This document shows, piece after piece, positions 9,317 through 18,900 of a stretch of DNA of 64,000 nucleotides (position 1 is its first letter; every line of letters begins with the position of its first letter). The notes under the pieces are model-generated. The model saw only the letters and a program-made list of their open reading frames with translations, was not told the DNA's origin and searched no databases. Origin of the DNA: Vreelandella neptunia (GTDB taxonomy: Bacteria; Pseudomonadota; Gammaproteobacteria; Pseudomonadales; Halomonadaceae). The position numbers were made by a program, and so were the translations under genes. The stretch spans positions 62,001-126,000 of the forward strand of contig NZ_JAKVTW010000001.1 of NCBI RefSeq assembly GCF_022489065.1. The letters run 5' to 3'.

Positions 9317-10729
9317 TTAGCTCCTGCGAATAGCAAAGCTTTCAACGTAGGCTTCGGGCTGGGTGTAATCGAAGGTTTTGCCCATGATTTGGTAGTTGCG
9401 AGAAGTCTCTTCGGGCGCTTCGTATCCCAGCTCGCGCATCACCGTTTGCGTATCGGTGGCGAGATAGACATCTCTGGCGATTTGCTGGTAATCGACGCTG
9501 CCTTCGATATAGCCCCAGCGCTTCATCTGAGTCAGGATCCATACCGCCATGGAGTGCCATGGGAAGGGATCAAAGTCGATACGGTCTGGCACGTTCTGCA
9601 CGCCGCCCAAACCGTCGGCGAAGCGCCCTGTTAGTACCTGCTCGATGACCGTAACGGGCTGATTGAGATAGTTCGTCGGGGCGATAGCCTCGGCAATCTC
9701 AGAGCGGTTGGCAGGGTCAGAGGAGTACTGGGTGGCATCGATGATGGCCCGCAGCAGCGCGCCGTAGGTATTGGGATTTTCCCGGGCAAAGCGGGCGCTG
9801 GTGGCAAATGCGCAGCAGGGGTGGCCGTCCCAAATCTCTTTGGTGAGCAGGTGAATAAAGCCGATGCGCTCGAACACTGCACGCTGATTAAATGGGTCGG
9901 GCGACAGGAAGCCATCAATGTTGCCCGCACGCAGGTTGGCGACCATCTCCGGGGGCGGAATCACGCGGATCTGAATATCCTGATCAGGGTCAAGACCGTG
10001 TTCCGCCACGTAGTAGCGCAGCAGGAAGTTATGCATTGAGTACTCAAACGGTACCCCGAAGGTGAAGCCTTTCCACTGTTGTGGGTCGCGCTTATCGACA
10101 TGGTCGTTGTGCAGCACGATAGCCTGGCCGTTGATGTTCTCTACGGCGGGCATGATGAACGGCTCAGGATTAGAGCCTGCACCTAAGGTCATGGCCAGCG
10201 GCATTGGGGTCAGCATGTGGGCTGCGTCGTACTCGCCGTTAAGCGATTTATCCCGCGCCACTGCCCAGCCAGCGGTTTTGATGACCGACACATCCAACCC
10301 ATAGCGCTGATAAAAGCCCATTGGATGCGCCATGATAATTGGCGTTGCACAGGTAATCGGCACAAAACCCACGTTAAGTTGGGTTTTTTCCAGTGGGCCT
10401 AAATCTTCCTTTACCGCTGCTTTAATCGCATCCATCGGCAGCAGGCTGGCCAGCGCAGCGGCGGCCGTTCCGCCGCCGACTAGCTTCATAAATTGGCGGC
10501 GATGCATATCGCTATGACCAAACATGCCACGTACCAGCGCGCTTTCAACCATTCGATCCATCATAGCGTCGCTATCAGTGGGGGTCGGTGAGGTCACCGC
10601 CTGCGTCGGTGTAATGATCGTTTTAGCCGAGGGCTGGCAGTCGTGGCAATCACAGTGTCGTCCATGAATAAGTGATTGACGGTGATCGAACGGGTTTCCG
10701 AGACTGCTGTGGTCGTTATTGTCTTTCAT
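9317..10729 (-). CDS. ABC transporter substrate-binding protein, nitrate/cyanate type (NrtA/CmpA family)
   Basis: A 470-residue periplasmic binding protein of the NrtA/CmpA/CynA family and first gene of the cyanate operon. The mature domain starts near residue 115 (TQLNVGFVPITCATPIIMAH) and contains the family pattern LSPDPFNQRAVFERIGF. Export appears to use a twin-arginine signal: HRRQFMK at 76-82, then the hydrophobic stretch AAAALASLLP. Unusually, about 75 residues precede the signal, including a Cys/His cluster (HCDCHDC, Cys26/28/31). The frame is open and the gene has a sigma-54 promoter upstream. Cyanate as ligand is inferred from cynS; bicarbonate and nitrate are the alternatives in this family. 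Confidence 0.9.
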   Translation of the reverse strand: MKDNNDHSSLGNPFDHRQSLIHGRHCDCHDCQPSAKTIITPTQAVTSPTPTDSDAMMDRMVESALVRGMFGHSDMHRRQFMKLVGGGTAAAALASLLPMDAIKAAVKEDLGPLEKTQLNVGFVPITCATPIIMAHPMGFYQRYGLDVSVIKTAGWAVARDKSLNGEYDAAHMLTPMPLAMTLGAGSNPEPFIMPAVENINGQAIVLHNDHVDKRDPQQWKGFTFGVPFEYSMHNFLLRYYVAEHGLDPDQDIQIRVIPPPEMVANLRAGNIDGFLSPDPFNQRAVFERIGFIHLLTKEIWDGHPCCAFATSARFARENPNTYGALLRAIIDATQYSSDPANRSEIAEAIAPTNYLNQPVTVIEQVLTGRFADGLGGVQNVPDRIDFDPFPWHSMAVWILTQMKRWGYIEGSVDYQQIARDVYLATDTQTVMRELGYEAPEETSRNYQIMGKTFDYTQPEAYVESFAIRRS

Positions 10730-10817
10730 GGACGTTCACCTCACAGGAGCAAAAAAACAGATGGCTGCGCCGTCTTGGTGCGAAATGGACAAAGCCTGCG
10801 GCGCTACCCATTGTTTA

Positions 10818-10835
10818 TTGCTATTTGTATGCCAA
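10818..10835 (-). promoter_or_regulatory. Sigma-54 (-24/-12) promoter of the cyanate operon
   Basis: On the minus strand TTGGCATACAAATAGCAA matches the sigma-54 consensus (TTGGCAC-N5-TTGC), with the two invariant GG and GC elements exactly 12 bp apart. Transcription would start near 10808, giving a leader of about 80 nt before the binding-protein gene. The divergent neighbour encodes a sigma-54 activator, which supports the call. Only the fifth-sixth and first -12 positions deviate from consensus. Confidence 0.8.
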
Positions 10836-10934
10836 CTTTTATGTTTGATGGTTAGCTTGTTGTTTTTAAAAACATAATTTCTATTTTTTAAGATGTCTTT
10901 GGTGAGTTTAATGGGTCACGAAAAACCGTAAATA

Positions 10935-10968
10935 ACGATATTTCGTTGTTTTATTAACGAAATATCGT
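10935..10968. promoter_or_regulatory. Twin dyad operator (candidate upstream activator sites)
   Basis: ACGATATTTCGTT (10935-10947) and its exact reverse complement AACGAAATATCGT (10956-10968) form a perfect 13-bp inverted repeat with an 8-bp spacer. Each arm is itself a near-palindrome (ACGA-N4-TCGT), and the two centres are 22 bp apart, two turns of the helix. The pair lies about 130-160 bp upstream of the predicted cyanate-operon start and 62 bp before the activator gene. This is the expected place for enhancer sites of that activator, which may also control its own gene. The remaining bases of the 300-bp gap show no gene. Confidence 0.7.
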
Positions 10969-11029
10969 AAGTGGCGTGGGAATTGAATGGTTAAGTCGAG
11001 GGATCATCTTGACCATGAGGTAGCCGCTA

Positions 11030-12994
11030 ATGTTGATGCAGGACCCTACCCACGCCTCAGCCTGTGAACTGATGGGCGGATACTCACCGCTGGCGATGGT
11101 GGTTATTGACCCTTTTGCCGACCAACTGCTGGCCGCGAATGACTCTGCCTGCGAGCTGTTGTGCATTGAACAAGCGTTGCCTCTGATGTCACCGTTTAGT
11201 CATCGCTTAAGTGCTTCACTGCCACTATGGGTCAGCTTTACCGATGAGGCGTTGACGCAAAAAACGGCCTGGTCGGATGATTTGGTGATGCTGGACATGC
11301 TACGCCAGCCCTATCGGGTCGAGGTGTATGCCCAGTGCATAGAGGGTTCTCAGCAGCTGCTATTAACGTTGATTGACCGCAACAAGGCTGAACAGCGGCG
11401 TGCCAAAGCAGAGCTAGGCCGCCAGCACCGCCAGGGTGAAGTCGGCTGGCAGCGGGTTGAGCAGGTGTTCGAGCGGATTGAGAAGCAGAACCAGTTGATT
11501 CTCAGCGCGGCGGGCGAGGGCATTTATGGCCTCGATGCTGAGGGCAGAACCACCTTTGTCAATCCCGCCGCCGAGCGCATTTTAGGTTGGAGTACCGAAG
11601 ACATGGTCGGCCACGACGCGCACCTGATGTTCCATCACACCCATGCTGATGGCAGCCACTTTCCTGTGCAGCAGTGTCCCATTCATGCCTCCTTTAGCGA
11701 TGGCCAGGTTCATCATGTGGATAACGAAGTGTTCTGGCACAAAAACGGCGAAGCGATACCCGTTGAGTACACCAGCACGCCGATTTTTGAGATGGGGCGT
11801 TTGGTCGGGGCGGTGGTGCTGTTTCGTGATATTCGTGAGCGTAAACGCGCCGAACAACAGCTACGCGACGCGCTGGCCGAAGTGGAGACGCTCAAGCAGC
11901 GTTTGGAGCTAGAGAACGAATATCTACAAGAAGAGATTAAGGCAGAGCTGAATCATCGCGATATCGTCGGTAATAGCCCGGCGGTAGAAAAATTGATTAA
12001 ACAGATCGAAATGGTCGCTCCCACAAGTGCCAACGTGCTTATTAGCGGCGAGTCTGGCACCGGCAAAGAGCTGATTGCCCGCGCCATTCATGCGGGCAGC
12101 ACGCGCAGCGATAGGCCGCTGATCCGCGTGAACTGCGCGGCTATACCGCGGGATCTTTTCGAAAGCGAGTTTTTCGGCCATGTAAAAGGCGCATTTACCG
12201 GCGCGGTACAGGATCGCCCCGGTCGTTTTGAACTGGCCCATGGCGGTACGCTGTTTTTAGATGAGGTCGGTGAGATCCCTCTGGAGCTGCAAAGTAAGCT
12301 GCTGCGAGTGCTGCAAGACCAGCAGTTCGAGCGGGTGGGTGACAACCGCACCAGGGAAGTGGATGTACGAGTCATCGCCGCCACTAATCGCGAACTACGC
12401 GAGATGATTGACGCGGGGCACTTCCGCGAAGATCTCTATTTTCGACTCAATGTCTTCCCGATCGATTCAGTGCCACTGAGGCATCGAATTGAGGATGTGC
12501 CGCTGCTGGCGCGCCACTTTTTACAGCGTGCCTGCCTGAAATTTAATAAGCCTGGGGTGCGCATTCCCCCGGCCCAGTTGGAAATCCTGCAGCGCTACCC
12601 CTGGCCGGGCAATATTCGCGAGTTAGAGAATATTATTGAGCGTCAGGTCATTGTGACGCAGGACCGCCGATTGATGTTTGATGACTTACTGTTGGGTGAG
12701 CCGCCCCGCTCGCTGGGCCGCACTCATCCGGTGCGCTCATCCGGTCACGCTAGTGATCAACAAAGCGGCCCCACGCTACTTACCGAGCATGCGCTTGGTC
12801 AGCGTCAGCGTGAAAGCACGCTGGCTGCTTTGGCCCAGGCGGGCGGTAAGGTCTCGGGAGCGGGTGGCGCGGCTGAACTGCTGGGCATCAAACCCACCAC
12901 GTTGGCCTCGCGACTGCAGAAATGGGGTATCGATTGGCGTGAGTTTCGCAAAAGAGAGTCGCATTTATCGCCACCCCCTCATGCTTTGGACTAA
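11030..12994 (+). CDS. Sigma-54-dependent transcriptional activator with PAS sensor domains
   Basis: A 654-residue enhancer-binding protein. Residues about 15-115 form a degenerate PAS-like sensor and about 150-270 a clear PAS domain (NPAAERILGWSTEDMVG), followed by a coiled coil (about 270-305). The AAA+ domain then follows, with Walker A GESGTGKE (340-347), the sigma-54-contacting GAFTGA loop (387-392), Walker B TLFLDE (407-412) and the arginine-finger region. A Fis-type helix-turn-helix ends it (LLGIKPTTLASRLQKWGI). There is no receiver domain, so it senses a ligand or redox state directly. It is divergent from the cyanate operon, which has a sigma-54 promoter, so it is probably its activator. 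The inducer is unknown. A second ATG at 11036 is possible. Confidence 0.92.
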   Translation: MLMQDPTHASACELMGGYSPLAMVVIDPFADQLLAANDSACELLCIEQALPLMSPFSHRLSASLPLWVSFTDEALTQKTAWSDDLVMLDMLRQPYRVEVYAQCIEGSQQLLLTLIDRNKAEQRRAKAELGRQHRQGEVGWQRVEQVFERIEKQNQLILSAAGEGIYGLDAEGRTTFVNPAAERILGWSTEDMVGHDAHLMFHHTHADGSHFPVQQCPIHASFSDGQVHHVDNEVFWHKNGEAIPVEYTSTPIFEMGRLVGAVVLFRDIRERKRAEQQLRDALAEVETLKQRLELENEYLQEEIKAELNHRDIVGNSPAVEKLIKQIEMVAPTSANVLISGESGTGKELIARAIHAGSTRSDRPLIRVNCAAIPRDLFESEFFGHVKGAFTGAVQDRPGRFELAHGGTLFLDEVGEIPLELQSKLLRVLQDQQFERVGDNRTREVDVRVIAATNRELREMIDAGHFREDLYFRLNVFPIDSVPLRHRIEDVPLLARHFLQRACLKFNKPGVRIPPAQLEILQRYPWPGNIRELENIIERQVIVTQDRRLMFDDLLLGEPPRSLGRTHPVRSSGHASDQQSGPTLLTEHALGQRQRESTLAALAQAGGKVSGAGGAAELLGIKPTTLASRLQKWGIDWREFRKRESHLSPPPHALD

Positions 12995-13054
12995 GGTAAG
13001 CTGCATGCGACTTGACAATAGTTTGTACACACATTTTTAGATTGTTCAAGGCTA

Positions 13055-13081
13055 GCATACATACATGAATGTAACTATAAT
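13055..13081 (+). promoter_or_regulatory. AcrR-like operator overlapping the -10 of the efflux operon
   Basis: GCATACATACATGAATGTAAC carries the dyad TACAT-GA-ATGTA plus an extra TACAT half. It closely resembles the AcrR/TtgR-type operators known in front of RND efflux genes. A perfect TATAAT (13076-13081) overlaps its right end, so a bound repressor would block RNA polymerase. No strong -35 is seen. The tolC-like gene starts 81 bp downstream. Confidence 0.6.
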
Positions 13082-13161
13082 GCTCATCTTTCTGAGTGGC
13101 ACCGTACTTGGAGTGACTGAGTACGCTCGCCATCCTGACGCTGATACCTAGAGGCAACCCC

Positions 13162-14634
13162 ATGCGACTGGCACACTGGGCAGTCAATGCCCCTTTACGA
13201 CCCTTACTGTTAGCGGTATTCACAGCTTCTTTTGTGTTGCCTGCTCAAGCGGCGGACCTCATTACGATTACTCGTGATGCGCTAGACAATAACGCTGCGC
13301 TCGCTTCGGCGCGCTCGGAGTATTTGGGCGTCGAAGCTGGCAGAGATGTGGCAAGGAGTGGCTTGCTACCCCAAATCAATGCAACCGGTAATGTGGCGCA
13401 CAATCAGCAGTACGAAAGCCAAGGATCTTCGCGAGCAGGAACAGGCACCGGTAATGAGGCGGGTAATATTAGTGGCGCTAGCGATGATCGGTACAACACC
13501 GTATCGCTCTCTCTGGAAGCCACCCAGGCGCTCTATGATGAAGTCACCCGCCGAGAAGTCACTCAGACCGAGCGCCAAATCGACCAGCAGGTTTATTTGC
13601 TAGCGGCGACTGAACAGCAGCTGTTGATTGATGTGGCCAGCGCCTATTTCGATATTCTGCGTGCCCACGAAGTGCTAGAAGCGCGCTTTGCTCAAGAGCG
13701 GGCGATTGGCCGCCAGCTTGAGCAGGCGGGCGAGCAGTTTGAAGTTGGTTTGATTGCGATTACGGAAGTTGAAGAAGCGCGTGCGACGTTTGACCAGTCG
13801 CGGGCTGATCGCATTGCCGCAGAAAGTAACCTTCAAGTGGCTTTTGAAGCACTGGAACAGCTAACCGGCCAGCGTTACGCCAGCATTGAAGCACTCGGTG
13901 ACAGCATGCCCATTGCACTTCCCGAGCCAAGCAGCCGCGACTACTGGGTTGAGCAAGCCCTTGAACTTAACCCTCAAGTATTGGCCCAGCAGGCAGGTAT
14001 TGAAGTTTCACGTAGCGGCGTAGAAATTGCCCGAGCGGGTCGCTTACCCACCCTGCAAGCGTTTGGCAATTACCAATATGGTGACAACGATATCGATGGC
14101 GTTACTGGGCAGGACTCTTCCAGCCAAGTGGGCTTAAGCGCCAATTTGCCGATCTACACCGGTGGCCGTACTAGCGCGAGTATCCGCCAGGGTACCTATC
14201 AGTTGGAAAGCAGCCAGTATGACTTCGAGTCTCAGCGCCGCTCGTCGATCCAACAAGTTCGCTCGCTATACACCCAAGTGAGTAACGATGTGGAAACTGT
14301 CGAAGCCCGCCAGCAGGCCATCGTCTCAAACCGGAGCGCGCTAGAAGCAACCCGAGCTGGCTACGAGGTAGGTACCCGTAACATCGTCGATGTATTGAAT
14401 GCTGAGCAGAACCTCTACAACGCTATCGCTAACTACGCCGAAGCTCGCTACGACTATGTGGTGAATTTACTCTCACTGCGTCAGCAGGCAGGGCGTCTGG
14501 ATGTAGACGCGATTGAAGAAGTTAATGCATGGTTAACTGGCGATGAAGTGAACTTTACCTTGCCGGAAAGTGGCGGCAATGACCGCTATGAACGCGCTAT
14601 GGACATCGGTGCACCTCCACAGCCGGGTATGTAA
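13162..14634 (+). CDS. TolC-family outer-membrane efflux channel
   Basis: A 490-residue outer-membrane channel with a cleavable signal peptide (hydrophobic 14-27, cleavage after AQA at about residue 30). Two homologous halves rich in alpha-helical hairpins are visible: ASAYFDILRAHEVLEA and, in the second half, GTRNIVDVLNAEQNLYNAIANYAEARYDYV. The latter is the classic TolC/OprM repeat motif. It forms the exit duct of a tripartite pump with the two genes that follow. Having the channel gene first in the operon is a less common order than MFP-RND-OMF. A GAGGCAACCCC ribosome site precedes the ATG. Confidence 0.93.
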   Translation: MRLAHWAVNAPLRPLLLAVFTASFVLPAQAADLITITRDALDNNAALASARSEYLGVEAGRDVARSGLLPQINATGNVAHNQQYESQGSSRAGTGTGNEAGNISGASDDRYNTVSLSLEATQALYDEVTRREVTQTERQIDQQVYLLAATEQQLLIDVASAYFDILRAHEVLEARFAQERAIGRQLEQAGEQFEVGLIAITEVEEARATFDQSRADRIAAESNLQVAFEALEQLTGQRYASIEALGDSMPIALPEPSSRDYWVEQALELNPQVLAQQAGIEVSRSGVEIARAGRLPTLQAFGNYQYGDNDIDGVTGQDSSSQVGLSANLPIYTGGRTSASIRQGTYQLESSQYDFESQRRSSIQQVRSLYTQVSNDVETVEARQQAIVSNRSALEATRAGYEVGTRNIVDVLNAEQNLYNAIANYAEARYDYVVNLLSLRQQAGRLDVDAIEEVNAWLTGDEVNFTLPESGGNDRYERAMDIGAPPQPGM

Positions 14635-14686
14635 TTTCTTCAGTGCTACCAGTCGACTTTTAAAAAGATATATGGGAACTCAACGT

Positions 14687-15958
14687 ATGAAGAAGATGAT
14701 TCACTCTAAGCGAGCGAGTCTAGTGACGCTGGTAGCCGCGCTGGCACTCGCGGCCTGTGGTCAAGAGCAAGCTGAGGCGCCCCAGCAGGGTGCCCAGCAA
14801 GAATCTCCGCCCCATAAAGTCGCTGTGACTGAAATGGCGCGCCAAGATATACCGCTGGATAAATCCTACCCCTCCCTACTCCGTAGCGATGATGAAGTCA
14901 CCTTGGTTGCCCGTGTAAACGGTTTTCTGGAGGAGCGTCACTTCGAGCCCGGCCAGCTAGTGGAAGAGGGCGATAGCCTCTACACCATTGAGCCAGACCT
15001 TTATCAGGCAACCGTTAATCAGCGTGAAGCTGATCTGCAAAGCGCCCGTGCTGAGCTTTCACGAGCCCAGCGCGATGCCCAGCGTTTTGAACAGTTGCTT
15101 AGCCAGAACTCGGTGAGTCGTCAGCAGTATGACCAAGCACTGGCAGACCAGCGGGTGGCCCAGGCGAGCGTAGCGCAGTCGGAAGCAGCACTCACCAGCG
15201 CTAATCTGGACCTAGGCTATTCCCAGGTGACCGCCCCTGTTTCGGGCATGATCGGTTTAAGCCAAGTCAACGTTGGCAATTTGGTCACGTCGGGCACGGA
15301 GCTGGCCACGATCACTCCCTTAGACCCGCTAGAAGTGCGCTTTCAGCTGCCTCAGCGCGACGCATTTGAACTGCGCGGCCAGTTGAGTGAGGGCAGTGAC
15401 CCATCTGATATTAGCGCACGTTTGAGCATACCGGGCGTTAGTGGCGGTAGCGATTCTGAACTGGAAGGGCACTTAGACTTTCTGGGTTCACGGGTCGATA
15501 GCGGCACGAGTACTGTTCAAGCATCCGCTACGTTTGAAAACCCGGAGGCGACCGTGTTGCCGGGCCAATTTGTGCGTGTGCGTATCGAAGGCTTAAAGCG
15601 CTTTGATGTGATGGCGGTGCCTGAGATTGCGGTAACCCAAGGCTTGATGGGCCCGCAGGTGCTTGTGCTGGATGAAGAAAATAAAGCCCGCGAAAGGACT
15701 GTTTCATTGGGCGAAGTGGCTGGCCCGTGGCAGTTGATTCGCGAGGGTCTCGAGCCGGGTGATCGGGTGATTGTAGGTGATCCTGCGGGTTTGGAGCCGG
15801 GTATGGCGATTGATCCCCAGCCGTTCGATGGCAACGCTGAAGAGATCGTTGAAGACGTTGAGCAAGAAGAGGCACAAGAGCAAGCTGAAGCGGCAGAGGC
15901 GATGGAAGAGGGAGCCGCCGATGGCCAGCCCGCTGAAGGGGAAGAGGGTGCGCAATAA
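14687..15958 (+). CDS. RND efflux membrane fusion (periplasmic adaptor) lipoprotein, AcrA/MexA type
   Basis: A 423-residue periplasmic adaptor linking the RND pump to the TolC channel. I place the start at ATG 14687: the product begins with a lipoprotein signal whose lipobox is LAAC (cysteine near residue 22), and a GGGA lies 9 nt upstream. Longer in-frame starts (14570, 14672) would spoil the signal. The lipoyl/hairpin region (LDLGYSQVTAPVSGMIGLSQVN) and the RND-MFP beta-barrel follow. The tail beyond residue about 385 is almost entirely Glu/Ala/Gln, an acidic extension not usual in AcrA and plausible as a halophilic adaptation. The stop overlaps the pump start (TAATG). Confidence 0.93.
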   Translation: MKKMIHSKRASLVTLVAALALAACGQEQAEAPQQGAQQESPPHKVAVTEMARQDIPLDKSYPSLLRSDDEVTLVARVNGFLEERHFEPGQLVEEGDSLYTIEPDLYQATVNQREADLQSARAELSRAQRDAQRFEQLLSQNSVSRQQYDQALADQRVAQASVAQSEAALTSANLDLGYSQVTAPVSGMIGLSQVNVGNLVTSGTELATITPLDPLEVRFQLPQRDAFELRGQLSEGSDPSDISARLSIPGVSGGSDSELEGHLDFLGSRVDSGTSTVQASATFENPEATVLPGQFVRVRIEGLKRFDVMAVPEIAVTQGLMGPQVLVLDEENKARERTVSLGEVAGPWQLIREGLEPGDRVIVGDPAGLEPGMAIDPQPFDGNAEEIVEDVEQEEAQEQAEAAEAMEEGAADGQPAEGEEGAQ

Positions 15959-18900
15959 TGAACTTCTCTAACTTCTTCATCAGCCGCCCGATATTTGCCA
16001 CGGTACTGGCAATTATTGTGACGCTGGTGGGCGTGATGTCCATGCGCATTCTGCCTATTGAGCAGTACCCCAGCGTGGTGCCGCCTACCGTTTCAGTACA
16101 GGCGCAGTTCCCTGGTGCGGATGCGGAAACCGTTGCGCAAACGGTGGCGGCACCCATTGCAGAAGCCATTAACGGCGTTGAGGACATGCTCTACATGACC
16201 TCAAACAGCGCTGATAATGGCACCATGAGCTTGAGCGTTGCGTTTAACATCGGTACCGATGGTGACATTAATACCATCAACGTTAACAACCGGGTTCAGG
16301 GGGCGCTTTCGCAGTTACCTGAAGCCGTGCAGTCACAAGGTGTCACCGTTGAGCTGCGCTCTGACTCTATTTTGATGTTTATCGCGTTGACCTCACCTGA
16401 TGGCGACTACGACAACATCTACATGCAGAACTACGCCACCCTGAACGTGCTTGATGAACTGCGTCAGGTGCCTGGGGTGGGTAATGCAGAGGTGCTGGGC
16501 GGCGGCGAATTTGCCATGCGTATCTGGATGGATCCGGATAAATTAGCCCAATACGACCTGACACCCAGTGAAGTGGCCAGCGCAATTAGGGTACAAAACA
16601 CTGAGATTCCGGCCGGTAGTCTGGCATCAACGCCGCAAAGTGAGCCGCGTGCGTACACTTATACGATTACCGCAGGCGGTCGTCTGAATGACGTTGACGA
16701 CTTCCGCAATATTTACCTACGCACCAATAATGATGGTTCATCATTGCGCTTGGAAGATGTAGCGCGGATTGAGCTTGGGGCCTCTTTCTACGGGGTTGAT
16801 GCGCGTTTGAACGGCTCAACCATGACGCCGATCATCATTAACCAGCAGCCGGGTGCCAACGCGCTGGCAACGGCTGAGGGCGTGCGGGCGGCTATGGACG
16901 ATCTGGCCAGTCGCTTTCCGCCAGGGCTTGAGTATGTTGCACCTTACGATACCACTCTGTTTATCGATGCTTCTGTGGAAACGGTGCTCCACACCTTTAT
17001 CGAAGCCTTCCTGATCGTTATCGTTATTCTGTTTATTTTCCTGCAGAACTGGCGCTTTACTGTGATTGCGATGTCGGTGGTGCCGGTTGCGGTGGTGGGT
17101 ACCTTTGCTGGCTTCTACCTGTTTGGCTTTTCGATCAACCTACTGACGCTATTTGCCCTGGTCTTATCGATAGGGATAGTGGTCGACGATGCCATTCTGG
17201 TGGTGGAGAACGTCGAGCGCGTACTGAGTGAAGAAGACGATATAAGCGTTCGCGACGCCACTATCCGGGCGATGAAAGAAGTCGGCGGGCCGGTCATCGC
17301 AACCTCGCTGATTATGGCGGCGGTCTTTATTCCTGTGGCTTTCCTGGGCGGCTTCACCGGGCAAATTTATCAGCAGTTCGCCATTACTGTAGCGATCTCT
17401 GTGGCGATCTCAGCATTAATGGCATTGACCTTTACGCCAGCGCTTTCCGCGATTTTTATTAAACATAAAATTGCTGGGGCCGGTCAGTCCAAGTTTAAAC
17501 GCGCCTTGAACACACCGCTGCGCCTGTTTGACCGTATGTTTGCGGGTATTACCGCCGCTTACATGTGGGTAGTAAAAGGCTTAGTGCGTTTTTGGTTGTT
17601 GGCGCTGGCACTGACCGTGTTGACTGGGGTGGGGTCTTACTGGCTATACGTCAATACGCCTTCGACACTGGTACCCGAGACCGACCAGGGGATCGTGCTG
17701 GTGAGCGTATCGCTACCCGATGCAGCGTCGCTTGACCGTACTCAGCGCTATATGGAAAAACTCAGCGCAGAAGTGGAAGCGATCCCCGGTGTGGAATACT
17801 CCTCTGCCGTGGCGGGATACGATATTCTCTCCAGTGCTGTGAATACTGCTCGTGGGATTATGTTTATTAATATGGCCCCTTGGTCTGAACGTGAACTGAC
17901 CGCTGATGAGCTGGTGGGGCGCATTATGGGGCTGGGTGCCAGTATCGATGGTGGCTCGGCAATGGCCTTTAACGTGCCGCCCATTATGGGGCTTTCAACG
18001 ACGGGCGGTTTTACGGGTTACTTGCAGTCTTTTGATGGTGCGTCAACGCGGGAACTTTATGAAGCTTCGCTGCAAATTATGCAGAAGGCTAATCAGCACC
18101 CCGCATTGAACCAGGTGTTCACCACGTTTAACGTTAATGTGCCCTCCTACCGGGCGAACATTGATCAGCAGAAAGCGTTGAGTTACGGCGTAGCGCTGGA
18201 GAATATTAACTCGGCTCTCTCCAACACCTTCGGTAACGGCTTTGTGAACTATTTCAGCTACCAAAACCGTAACTTCCAGGTGTATCTGCAAAACGAAGAT
18301 GACTTCCGTAAAACGCCAGAAGACGTTAGCAGCGTGTATGTTCGCGGCGGTAATGGTGAGCGTATTCCGCTCTCTGAGTTTGTCGAGCTTGAACGCCAAA
18401 CGGGAGCGTCTGTGGTATCGCGCTTCGGTGTTTATGCGGGCGCTCAATTCCAGGGTAATCCTGCCCCGGGCTACAGCTCTGCCCAGGCCATCCAAGCCAT
18501 GGACCAAGTCGTTCAAGAGACTCTGGGCTCCAACTGGGGAATGGGTTGGACCGGTACTGCCTATCAGGAAGCCAACCTGGGTAATGCTGCGACGCTAGCG
18601 ATTGTCTTCGGGCTGTTGATGGTGTTCCTGATTCTGGCGGCTCAGTATGAAAGCTGGTCGTTGCCGCTTGCGGTACTGACGGCTACGCCCTTTGCCTTCT
18701 TTGGGGGGATTGGTGGCATTGTGCTGCGCGGGCTGGACACCAGTGTGTATGTGCAGATCGGTATGCTGGTGGTGGTCGGGCTGGCGGCGAAAAACGCTAT
18801 TCTGATCGTAGAGTTCGCCGAACTTCAGCGTAAAGAGCAGGGTAAAACCATTCGCGAAGCGGCGATTACCGCAGCAGAACTGCGTTTCCGTCCCATTGTC

